Position numbers and translations under genes: made by a program. From Pseudomonas sp. PB101 (GTDB lineage: Bacteria; Pseudomonadota; Gammaproteobacteria; Pseudomonadales; Pseudomonadaceae), in NCBI RefSeq assembly GCF_009764265.1, contig NZ_RWIR01000051.1, forward strand, positions 62,001 through 126,000: a DNA stretch of 64,000 nucleotides, in the 5' to 3' direction. Below are positions 17,486 through 26,120 of this stretch, piece by piece. The notes beneath the pieces are model-generated. The model was not told the DNA's origin. It saw only the letters and a list, made by a program, of their open reading frames with translations, and ran no database searches. How positions within the stretch are numbered: the stretch's first letter is position 1; every line of letters begins with the position of its first letter.

Positions 17486-19264
17486 TCAAAATTGGCCTGC
17501 ATCCAGCAGGAACAACGACTCGCTACCGGCCTTCACCGATGCGCTCAACGAGTGAATCCGCGGCAGCAGACGGGCGAAATAGAAGCGCGCCGTGCCCAGT
17601 TTGCTCGCGTAGAAATCGTCTTGCGCTTCCTTGCCGAAAGCCGCCTTGGCCATCAGGGCCCACATGTAGGCGTAAGCCACATAGCCGAAGACCTGCAGAT
17701 ACTCGACCGACGCCGCGCCGATTTCGTTCGGATTGGTCTTGACCCGATCCAGCAACCACGCGGTCAGCTCATCGAGAGTGGTCACTGCGTCGTTCAGCGG
17801 TTTGGTGAATTCGCCGAGGTCCGCGCTGGCGGTTGCCGTGAAGTGGCGAATCTCGTCGGCGAACAGGTTGTAGAACGCCCCGCCGCTGCCGACGATCTTG
17901 CGCCCGACCAGGTCCAGCGCCTGAATGCCGTTGGTGCCTTCGTAGATCTGGGTGATGCGCACGTCACGCACCAGTTGCTCCTGGCCCCATTCACGGATGT
18001 AACCGTGGCCGCCGAAGATCTGTTGGCCGTGCACAGTGGTTTCCAGGCCGAGGTCGGTCAGGAACGCCTTGGCCACCGGGGTCAGCAATGCCACCAGGTC
18101 TTCCGCACGCTTGCGGGTGACGGCGTCTTCGCTGAACTTGGCGGTGTCCAGTTGCATCGCCACGTAGGTGGAGAACGCACGGCCACCTTCGTTCGAGGCT
18201 TTCATGGTCAGCAGCATGCGACGCACGTCCGGGTGGACGATGATCGGGTCAGCCACTTTGTCCTTGTTCTGCGCGCCGGTGGGCGAACGGCTTTGCAGAC
18301 GGTCACGGGCGTATTCCACGGCGTTCTGGTACGAGCGCTCGCCCGTGGCCAGGCCCTGGATACCGACGCCCAGTCGCTCGTAGTTCATCATGGTGAACAT
18401 CGCCGCCAGGCCTTTGTTCGGCTCGCCGACCAGGTAACCCACGGCTTCGTCGAAGTTCATCACGCAGGTCGCGGACGCCTGGATGCCCATCTTGTGTTCG
18501 ATCGAACCGCAGTTGGCCGGGTTGCGCGCGCCCAGGCTGCCATCGGCATTGACCATGAACTTCGGCACCAGGAACAGCGAAATGCCTTTCGGACCCGCCG
18601 GTGCATCCGGCAGCTTGGCCAGCACCAGGTGGATGATGTTTTCGGTGAGGTCGTGTTCGCCACCGGTGATGAAGATCTTGGTGCCGCTGACCTTGTAGGA
18701 ACCGTCGGCCTGAGGTTCGGCCTTGGTGCGGATGATGCCCAGGTCCGTACCGGCGTGTGGCTCGGTCAGGCACATGGAACCGGCCCAGATGCCGGCATAC
18801 ATGTTCGGCAGGTACGCGGCTTTCAGCTCTTCGCTGGCGTGGGCATTGATCGACAGGCAGGCGCCGGCGGTCAGCATCGGATACAGACCGAACGACAGGC
18901 TGGCAGAGTTGACCATTTCTTCGACCTGGGCCGAAACGGCTTTGGGCATGCCCATGCCGCCGTAGGCCGGATCGCCACCGACACCGACCCAGCCGCCTTC
19001 AGCGTAGGTCTGATAGGCCTGTGGGAAACCTGCCGGCGTGGTGACGGCACCGTCCGCCCAATGGCAACCTTCTTCGTCGGCGGCACGGCTCAGCGGTGCG
19101 ATGCTTTTGCTGGTGACTTTACCGGCTTCTTCCAGGATGGCTTCGACCGTTTCTGCGTCGACGGTTTCAGCCAGTGCAGGCAGTTCGGCCCAGAGTTTGG
19201 CGACCTCGAAAACTTCATTGAGGACGAAGCGCATATCGCGCAGGGGCGCTTTGTAGTCAGCCAT
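17486..19264 (-). CDS. Acyl-CoA dehydrogenase (paralogue 1)
   Basis: A 592-residue FAD acyl-CoA dehydrogenase of the long, C-terminally extended type. It begins with the shared motif DYKAPLRDMRFVLNEV and contains MCLTEPHAGTDLG and KVSGTKIFITGGEHDL in the middle domain, then FGGHGYIREWGQEQ around residue 420. It catalyses the first oxidation step of fatty acid beta-oxidation and passes electrons to ETF. It closely resembles the two other dehydrogenases in the window. It is separated from paralogue 2 by a REP pair, and its chain-length preference is unknown. Confidence 0.9.
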   Translation of the reverse strand: MADYKAPLRDMRFVLNEVFEVAKLWAELPALAETVDAETVEAILEEAGKVTSKSIAPLSRAADEEGCHWADGAVTTPAGFPQAYQTYAEGGWVGVGGDPAYGGMGMPKAVSAQVEEMVNSASLSFGLYPMLTAGACLSINAHASEELKAAYLPNMYAGIWAGSMCLTEPHAGTDLGIIRTKAEPQADGSYKVSGTKIFITGGEHDLTENIIHLVLAKLPDAPAGPKGISLFLVPKFMVNADGSLGARNPANCGSIEHKMGIQASATCVMNFDEAVGYLVGEPNKGLAAMFTMMNYERLGVGIQGLATGERSYQNAVEYARDRLQSRSPTGAQNKDKVADPIIVHPDVRRMLLTMKASNEGGRAFSTYVAMQLDTAKFSEDAVTRKRAEDLVALLTPVAKAFLTDLGLETTVHGQQIFGGHGYIREWGQEQLVRDVRITQIYEGTNGIQALDLVGRKIVGSGGAFYNLFADEIRHFTATASADLGEFTKPLNDAVTTLDELTAWLLDRVKTNPNEIGAASVEYLQVFGYVAYAYMWALMAKAAFGKEAQDDFYASKLGTARFYFARLLPRIHSLSASVKAGSESLFLLDAGQF

Positions 19265-19396
19265 GGCAAACCTCGCAAGATCTATACAGGTGATTCACAG
19301 GAAGAGTGTTTTCGTTGGGTCGGAGTGTACCTCAACAACTTTTGCGACACATAGGGTCAGCTCATGACCGTTTTGTTATTTTTAGTCATTTGAATG

Positions 19397-19499
19397 TGTA
19401 GGAGCGAGCTTGCTCGCGAAAAACCCAAAGACGCCACGGGCATCTGGATTTACGCGTTTTCGTTGACGACCATCGCGAGCAGAGTTCGCTCCTACAGAG
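19397..19499. repeat. Long REP pair between two dehydrogenase genes
   Basis: Facing units TGTAGGAGCGAGCTTGCTCGCG and CATCGCGAGCAGAGTTCGC, the second ending TCCTACAGA. The spacer holds CGTTGACGACC next to the right unit, similar to the spacers at 39841, 49113 and 63304. Confidence 0.85.
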
Positions 19500-19506
19500 G
19501 GCGATG

Positions 19507-21309
19507 TCAGAGCGCAAACATCTGCGCCGGCAACTGCATCAGGCAATCGCTGCCCGCTTCGATGGCTGCCCGATGAGCGGCAGTGCGAGGCAACAGACGC
19601 TTGAAGTAAAACTCGCTGGTCGCCAGTTTGGCCCTGCAGAAATCGCCATCGCCGCTGCCCGCATCGAGCTGCGCCTGTGCCACCAGCGCCATGCGCAACC
19701 ACAGGTACCCGAGAACGATGTAACCGCTGTACATCAGGTAATCCACCGAGGCGGCACCCACCTCGTCCGGGTTTTTCATCGCCGCCATACCAATCTTGGT
19801 GGTCAACTCACCCCACTGTTGATTCAGTTGATTGAGCTGCGCCACATACCCGGCCAGTTGCGGATGTTCGGCGTTCGCCGCGCAGAACTTGTGGACGATT
19901 TTGGTAAACCCGCGCAGCAGCTTGCCCTGGCTGCCGAGTACCTTGCGCCCCAGCAAGTCCAGCGCCTGAATGCCGTTGGTGCCCTCATAGATCGGCGCGA
20001 TCCGGCAGTCACGTACCAGCTGCTCCATCCCCCATTCGCGAATGAACCCGTGGCCGCCAAACACCTGCATGCCGTGGTTGGTCACCTCCAGCCCGGTGTC
20101 GGTCATGAAGGCTTTGCAAATCGGTGTGAGAAACGCCAGCAAGTCTTCGGCATCCTGACGCGCCGTTTCATCCGGGCTCGAGTGTGCAACGTCGAGTAAC
20201 TGCGCGGTGAAGTAGGTCAGCGCGCGGTTGCCTTCGTTGAAGGCTTTCATGGTCAGCAACATCCGTCGCACATCAGGGTGCACGATGATCGGGTCGGCGG
20301 CTTTTTCCGGCGCTTTCGGGCCGGTCAGCGAACGCATCTGCAAACGGTCGTTGGCGTATTTGATCGCGCCCTGGAAGCTCGCCTCGCCCAGACACAAACC
20401 TTGCATGCCGGTGCCCAGCCGCGCGTGGTTCATCATGGTGAACATGCAGTTCAGGCCCTTGTTCGGCTCACCGATCAAAAAGCCCTTGGCCTCGTCGAAG
20501 TTCAGCACGCAGGTGGCCGAAGCCTTGATACCCATCTTGTGTTCGATCGAGCCGCAGGACACGCCATTGCGCTCGCCCGCCTCGCCCGCCGCATCGGGCA
20601 GGTACTTGGGCACGATGAACAGCGAAATGCCCTTGGTCCCGGTTGGTGCGTCCGGCAATTTGGCCAGCACCAGGTGAATGATGTTGGCGCTCATGTCGTG
20701 CTCGCCGGCAGAGATGAAGATCTTGCTGCCGGAAATCGCGTAGCTGCCATCGGCCGCAGGCATGGCGCGGGTCTTGATGATGCCCAGGTCGGTGCCGCAA
20801 TGGGCTTCGGTCAGGCACATGGTGCCGGTCCATTGGCCAGCGGTGAGCTTCTTCAAATAGGTCTGCTTTTGCTCCTCGGTGCCATGGGCGTGGATCGCCG
20901 ACATCGCACCGTGGGTCAGGCCGGGGTACATGCCCCATGAGGTGTTGCTGGAACCGACCATCTCGCTGATGACCAGACCAAGAGAGATCGGCAAGCCTTG
21001 ACCGCCGTAAGCCGGATCCGCCGCCAGGCCATGCCAGCCGCCCTCGACATACTGGGCGAAGGCCTGCTTGAAGCCCACCGGCGTGGTAACCACGCCATTG
21101 TCGAAATGGCAGCCTTCTTCATCGCCACTGCGGTTGAGCGGCGACAGCACGTTTTCGCAGAACTTCGCCCCTTCCTCGAGGATCGCGTTGACCATGTCCG
21201 GGCTGGCATCGGTGGCCCCCAGCGCGGCGTAGTTGCTGTGAAAGTCGAAGACGTGGTCGATCAGAAAGCGCATGTCGCGCAAGGGAGCTTTGTACTCGGG
21301 CATGGTCAT
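19507..21309 (-). CDS. Acyl-CoA dehydrogenase (paralogue 2)
   Basis: A 600-residue homologue of paralogues 1 and 3. It has YKAPLRDMRFLIDHVFD at the start, MCLTEAHCGTDLG and ISGSKIFISAGEHDMS in the middle domain, and FGGHGFIREWGMEQ further on. It begins with ATG after a GGAGAATGACC ribosome site. It is part of the long-chain FadE-like family common beside the biotin genes in pseudomonads. Upstream lies the diguanylate cyclase in the same direction, 80 bp away. Confidence 0.9.
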   Translation of the reverse strand: MTMPEYKAPLRDMRFLIDHVFDFHSNYAALGATDASPDMVNAILEEGAKFCENVLSPLNRSGDEEGCHFDNGVVTTPVGFKQAFAQYVEGGWHGLAADPAYGGQGLPISLGLVISEMVGSSNTSWGMYPGLTHGAMSAIHAHGTEEQKQTYLKKLTAGQWTGTMCLTEAHCGTDLGIIKTRAMPAADGSYAISGSKIFISAGEHDMSANIIHLVLAKLPDAPTGTKGISLFIVPKYLPDAAGEAGERNGVSCGSIEHKMGIKASATCVLNFDEAKGFLIGEPNKGLNCMFTMMNHARLGTGMQGLCLGEASFQGAIKYANDRLQMRSLTGPKAPEKAADPIIVHPDVRRMLLTMKAFNEGNRALTYFTAQLLDVAHSSPDETARQDAEDLLAFLTPICKAFMTDTGLEVTNHGMQVFGGHGFIREWGMEQLVRDCRIAPIYEGTNGIQALDLLGRKVLGSQGKLLRGFTKIVHKFCAANAEHPQLAGYVAQLNQLNQQWGELTTKIGMAAMKNPDEVGAASVDYLMYSGYIVLGYLWLRMALVAQAQLDAGSGDGDFCRAKLATSEFYFKRLLPRTAAHRAAIEAGSDCLMQLPAQMFAL

Positions 21310-21388
21310 TCTCCGTCGGCAGATTTCTCCAACCTACTGCTGCCGACCACGCCTCACAATCACTTTGCGCTCGCTGAATGCGCCATCA

Positions 21389-22681
21389 TCACTCAACCGT
21401 AGCGGCGTCCATGCGCACCGCGCCACGGCGGTTCTGCCCGAACGCCATCACGCAGTTGCGCCCCGCGCCCTTGGCGCTGTAGAGCGCCTGGTCAGCGGAC
21501 TTGAGCACCTCTTCCGGGGTGCGTTGGTCGATCCGTTCGGCCACGCCGATACTGACCGTCACCGACACGCTCGACGCACCGGAGCCGGCACGCCGCTGGC
21601 GCCCCTGGCTGTCGTCCTGCGGGCGGTTTTCCTGATTGCGCAGCTGAATGTTGTACGTGGCGATGGACTCGCGGATGACCTCCAGGTGCGGCATGCATTC
21701 CTCGAGGGTCTTGCCTGCAAACACCAGGGCGAATTCCTCGCCGCCATAGCGATACGCCTTACCGCCACCGCCGATTTTCGACAGTTTGCTGGCCACCAGC
21801 CGCAGCACCTGGTCGCCGACGTCGTGGCCGTGGGTGTCGTTGAATTTCTTGAAGTGGTCGACGTCGCTCATGGCCAACACATAGTTGCGCCCCAACCGTT
21901 GCATGCGTTCATTCAGCGCACGACGCCCCGGCAGCCCGGTCAGTTCGTCACGGAAGGCCATTTGATAGGCTTCGTGGGCAACGGCGGCGGCGATCATCAG
22001 CATCACCTGGCTGCACATGATGTTCAGCGTGAACGGCAGGATGAAGGTTTTCGGCAACATCCAGAACAACCCGAGCAGCCCCACCAGTTGCGCGGCATGC
22101 AGCGGTCGCGGGTTGCGCCAGTACTGCCAGGCCAGCAGCAAGAACGCGGCGATGAACACCGGATAGGACAACTGGATCAGGCTCATCCAGGCGCCATGCA
22201 AGGCGGGCCAGCGGATCTCCGACAACCAGATCAGCAGCGCATGTGGATAACTTTGCTCAAGCCCCAGCGCCACGCTGCCGACTGCCAGCAATACGGCGAA
22301 ACGCGCCACCATGTCCTGGAACAGATGGGTGCGCTCCTGCCAGGCCGCGAACACACCAAACAACAAGGGCAGCAGCAGGCAACACAGGTGAAAGACCACG
22401 GCGGCATCGTCACGCACCTTGCCGTTGTCGCGGTAATAGTCGGTCTGGGTGTCGAGCAGGAAGTAGCCGATGTACACCGTGACCATCAGAAACAGTTCGC
22501 GCTGGCGTCGGTACACCGCGCAATAGGCGCCACCGAGCAGCAACACCAGGGTCGGCAGCACGTTGAACAGCGAGGTGAAAAAGACGTTCAGATCCTTGAT
22601 GTATGCAGCCGCAAGCCCCGCCAGCAACAGCAGTAAAGACGGCAGGAAATGACTGAAACGCACAGCGGAAGAACGCAACAA
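21389..22681 (-). CDS. Membrane-bound diguanylate cyclase (GGDEF)
   Basis: A 430-residue protein. The N-terminal 230 residues contain about six to seven hydrophobic segments, followed by a GGDEF domain with the active-site signature GGEEF at 313-317 in RYGGEEFALVF. It should make cyclic di-GMP from two GTP at the inner membrane. No RxxD inhibitory site is visible in the five residues before the signature (SKIGGGGKAY), so product inhibition may be absent. It is read in the same direction as the downstream acyl-CoA dehydrogenase. Confidence 0.9.
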   Translation of the reverse strand: MLRSSAVRFSHFLPSLLLLLAGLAAAYIKDLNVFFTSLFNVLPTLVLLLGGAYCAVYRRQRELFLMVTVYIGYFLLDTQTDYYRDNGKVRDDAAVVFHLCCLLLPLLFGVFAAWQERTHLFQDMVARFAVLLAVGSVALGLEQSYPHALLIWLSEIRWPALHGAWMSLIQLSYPVFIAAFLLLAWQYWRNPRPLHAAQLVGLLGLFWMLPKTFILPFTLNIMCSQVMLMIAAAVAHEAYQMAFRDELTGLPGRRALNERMQRLGRNYVLAMSDVDHFKKFNDTHGHDVGDQVLRLVASKLSKIGGGGKAYRYGGEEFALVFAGKTLEECMPHLEVIRESIATYNIQLRNQENRPQDDSQGRQRRAGSGASSVSVTVSIGVAERIDQRTPEEVLKSADQALYSAKGAGRNCVMAFGQNRRGAVRMDAATVE

Positions 22682-22778
22682 GGGTAAAGCTCCGACCCGT
22701 CAGACCAATAGATGGCAATGTGCCCACTACTGTAACGGCAGAAACCTCGATTTGCTGAGTGAAATACTGAGGTATTTG

Positions 22779-22818
22779 AAAAAGGGCGCCACTGGCGGCC
22801 ATCAGTCGCCAGTGGCGC
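22779..22818 (-). terminator. Terminator of the di-heme peroxidase gene
   Basis: GCGCCACTGGCG and CGCCAGTGGCGC form a perfect 12-bp stem with a 9-base loop, 15 bp past the peroxidase stop. On the minus strand it is followed by CCCTTTTTC. Confidence 0.88.
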
Positions 22819-22832
22819 AAGGGGAAAACCTC

Positions 22833-24977
22833 TTACAGATCGTTGTTGAACGGTTGCAGCGGACCCTCCAGACGTGTGCGACCTTCCGCACCGACCGGTC
22901 TGAGCTGGATGTCGGCGTCCTGTGCCTGCCGGGTAGTGATCTTCGGACTGGCCGGTTTTTGCCCGACCGAGTTTTCATCACCCTTTTCGCCCTGTGGCAG
23001 TACCAGCGAAGGATGATCAAACGGCGCCCGCTCCCACGCCACTCGCGGATCGGTGAGCCCGACCTCCATGAACTTGACCAGCGCATCCACCTCATCCGGG
23101 GTCAGGTTCAGCCGGGTCATGTCCGGATCAAGATTGGAGCCGTTGTGCTGATTGACCGCAGGGTGCTCGAAGCCACTGGTATTGCTGGCATCTTCGCCAC
23201 GCCGGTCGCCGCCGCGGTTGTAGAACTCCATCACCTGCTGCAGCGTTGCGCGACTACCGTTGTGGAAGTACGGCCCGGTCAACGCGATGTTGCGCAAGGT
23301 CGGCGTCTTGAAGGCGCCATCGACCGAGTCGCGGAAACCGACTTTGGGCTTGAGCGTCGCATCACAAGGTATGGCCGGACTCAAGGGCGCTTCGAAGGTG
23401 CACACATCAACTTCCAGCGGGTCAGGGATCTGGCCGCCCTGGAGCAAGGTGTTGTACTCGCGAGTGAAAGACAGCGGATTGCCCCAGGCATCCGTCCCGC
23501 CGAGTGCCAGGTCTTCCGAGGTCGGACGCACCCCTGTGTTGTAGAAGCCGTTGTCATAGAGCGTGGTCAGGTTGTCGGCCATGACCATCCGCTCGATACG
23601 CTCACGCGGGTGGAAGAGCAAGCGGCTTCCGGCGTTGGTCAACTCCGCGCCACCGTGGCAACTGACGCATTTGCCTTTGCCCAGGAACAGGTTCATGCCC
23701 TGGACCTGCTGCTCATTCATTGCGGTGTGATCACCCTGTAAGTAGGCATCCAGCGGCGCCTGGTCCGAGATCAGCGTGGACTCATACAACTGAATCGCCA
23801 ACCCGAAGAACAGCGGGAAGTTCGCCTCCATCTGGGTGTATGGCGCGCCGCCCAGCGAGACCTGCTGCGTGGCATTCCACAGGCGCGGCTGGAACGCGTT
23901 TTTGATCAGTTCACGGTAAGTCGGCCGACGGGCACCGGAAACCGGCCCGAGTACCGAATCGCTGGACGAGATCCGTTGCTGCTTGAGCATCAAGGTGTCG
24001 AGCATGCGTCGGCCGATATCAGCGAAGGTACGCCCGCCGCAGGACATTTCCACCGGGCTGCCGGGAGGCCCTACCGCTTGCGAGGCGGCGGAGGCATCCT
24101 TGAGCGCCAGCCTGACCTTGGTCGCCACGCCACCGCGATCGCCGGTCACGAAAATCCCGGCGTCAGGGTCGCGATTGCCGAACGGTGAGAAACCGTTGAA
24201 GACGTTATTGGCCCGGCCATCCCAGAAGTTGCGCACGTTGAACGCGGCGTTGATCACCGTGGGTGCGTTGCGCCCGGTGCTGCGGCGAACGTTGATGCCG
24301 CCCACCTGGAAGATGCCGTCCGGTTGCTGGACGCACTTGTCGAAACGCGCCTGATGGGGCTTGACGAAGTTGGCGTCGAACACGCCTTGCGAACCGATCA
24401 CATCGTCAGTCGAGAAGAGAATCGCCGAATTGCGATCCAGCGGATTGGCCAGCACATGGGTCGGGAAGTCGCTTTTCTTCAGCAGATAGTTCGGACCACC
24501 CTTGCCACCGGATTTGGTGGTGTAGGTCGGTACATCGCCCGGAATGTCGGAGGCGGTGAACGGTTTGTTGAAGATTGAGGAGACGTTCGCGTTGGTGTTC
24601 GCCTGGCCCGGGTTGATCTGGTTGGTGGTGCGGTGATCGACACCCGCGTGGAAGTGGCAGGACGCACAAGCGGTAGAGCCGTCACTGCCGATCTCCATGT
24701 CCCAGAACAGTGCCTTGCCCAGCAGCACTGCCGCCGGGCGATTGAGCACGTAGTCGGTCATCAGGTCGACTTTGCGCCCGCCTTCGGTTCCAGAAGGGTC
24801 GGGCGGCAGCAGCCCACGCAGCGATTGCAGAGTGGGCACGTCCGGTACGGGCGGATCGACCGCGACCGGGTCAGCAGCCCTGGCACTCACGACCGGTAGA
24901 CCGATGGCCAATAGAGCGCCCGCCATCGCACAGGCAAAACGGGTAATTCGAAAGAGGCTCAAGTACTTGACCATCAT
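22833..24977 (-). CDS. Di-heme cytochrome c peroxidase / MauG-family protein
   Basis: A 714-residue secreted protein with an N-terminal signal peptide (MVKYLSLFRITRFACAMAG then a hydrophobic stretch to about residue 34). It has two c-type heme motifs, CASCH at 104-108 and CVSCH at 437-441. The C-terminal half reads as a CCP/MauG di-heme domain (VDGAFKTPTLRNIALTGPYF). At more than 700 residues it is about twice the length of a typical bacterial cytochrome c peroxidase. Function could be peroxide reduction or MauG-like oxidation of a partner protein. The divergent secreted protein at 26121 is the obvious candidate partner, by position only. Confidence 0.85.
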   Translation of the reverse strand: MMVKYLSLFRITRFACAMAGALLAIGLPVVSARAADPVAVDPPVPDVPTLQSLRGLLPPDPSGTEGGRKVDLMTDYVLNRPAAVLLGKALFWDMEIGSDGSTACASCHFHAGVDHRTTNQINPGQANTNANVSSIFNKPFTASDIPGDVPTYTTKSGGKGGPNYLLKKSDFPTHVLANPLDRNSAILFSTDDVIGSQGVFDANFVKPHQARFDKCVQQPDGIFQVGGINVRRSTGRNAPTVINAAFNVRNFWDGRANNVFNGFSPFGNRDPDAGIFVTGDRGGVATKVRLALKDASAASQAVGPPGSPVEMSCGGRTFADIGRRMLDTLMLKQQRISSSDSVLGPVSGARRPTYRELIKNAFQPRLWNATQQVSLGGAPYTQMEANFPLFFGLAIQLYESTLISDQAPLDAYLQGDHTAMNEQQVQGMNLFLGKGKCVSCHGGAELTNAGSRLLFHPRERIERMVMADNLTTLYDNGFYNTGVRPTSEDLALGGTDAWGNPLSFTREYNTLLQGGQIPDPLEVDVCTFEAPLSPAIPCDATLKPKVGFRDSVDGAFKTPTLRNIALTGPYFHNGSRATLQQVMEFYNRGGDRRGEDASNTSGFEHPAVNQHNGSNLDPDMTRLNLTPDEVDALVKFMEVGLTDPRVAWERAPFDHPSLVLPQGEKGDENSVGQKPASPKITTRQAQDADIQLRPVGAEGRTRLEGPLQPFNNDL

Positions 24978-26120
24978 GACACTCTCGATTCAGTAGGGAG
25001 TCGCCAGAATCCGTAATTATCCTGTTGGAAGATGAACTCATCGCCGAAACTTTGCTGCTTGCACGAATAGTTACCCCTACTCGAAATCGCTCGGGCAAGG
25101 CGAAGCTTGGCTGAAAAAGTACTCTCTTGGCTCAGGCTTGATTAAGACATTGCTCTGTCGCACCGACGGGTGCACTTAACTACACTCTAGCTGTAACAAA
25201 ACATTTCAACAGAAAAAAACAATAATTTTTTATCCAGGCCTGCACAATAAAAACTGTGTTTGCAAAAACACCTGACAACACAAAAAAACTAAGACTAAAG
25301 ACTGACCTCACATTTGGTTAACTTTCCCCCAATACTGGGTAACGCCCCCAGAGCCTTGCATAAAACGGCTCACACAAGAATCTTAAGCCAATGTTTTCAA
25401 AGCTAAATATATGTTCAGATTAATGCTTGAGAATTTGGCAGAGCAATTGCTTACTCATACTTCGCCGGGGCTAACGGCACTTACAATAATCGCCTGCAAG
25501 CCCAGACAATCAATAGGAGCCAACCATCACAAAACACAACTATTCCGCGCGTGCGCAAGTTGCACAGCGCGAGCTATGGGTTTTATTTAATATCAACACA
25601 AAACCACACGACCCATACTTCGATAAATTTTCTTGCGATTCCTTTTCGCCCAGAGTAGATATAGACAACATTTCTCATTCAGCACTTAGGACAGAACGCA
25701 CCGCGCAAGTATCTAAACTTCACTTCGCACACTCCCTAACTTGGGCATGTATCCCCCCCTATGTTGGTGGATATTAATCCCGCAGTGTTGAGCGCAGTTC
25801 CATCCTTGGCCGCGCAGTCCGCATTCCAAGTGCATTGGCGGCTACTTGTATCAAATTGCTTCATAGCAGGCACGACAACTGCTTTGTACACCTCAGGCTC
25901 AAGGAATGTCTCTCGCGATTGCGCCCGTAACCGGCCGACGCAACGCAGGTTGAAAGCATCCAGAGGGAAAGTGTCGGGCCATACGCAGGCACTTGTCCGG
26001 TGGATCGAGCCCCAATTCGACACCCACGGCTTTGCGCTTTTCTTGCGCAGGATTCAGCGCATCAGCAGAGCTGCGAGTCGACTGGCCGGCCACTGGTCCT
26101 GCAATATTCTGGAGAGATCC
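24978..26120. other. 1.1-kb AT-rich divergent intergenic region
   Basis: From about 25140 to 25740 the sequence is visibly much richer in A and T than the rest of the window, with many A-runs. GC content rises again from 25740. No gene is convincing. It must hold the promoters of the divergent peroxidase and secreted-protein genes. The frame of the secreted protein stays open back to 25761 but without a good ribosome site. Confidence 0.6.
25736..26023 (-). pseudogene. Possible gene remnant, C-terminal fragment
   Basis: A 95-codon minus-strand frame whose last 55 residues look protein-like (EPEVYKAVVVPAMKQFD, then paired cysteines in QCTWNADC and a terminal DTCPS). No family is recognised and no ribosome site is clear. 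It might be the end of a decayed gene or chance. Confidence 0.2.

Noticed and set aside
17414..19354. 646-codon plus-strand frame opposite acyl-CoA dehydrogenase 1
   Set aside because: Antisense shadow; similar frames occur opposite paralogues 2 and 3, as expected from shared sequence.
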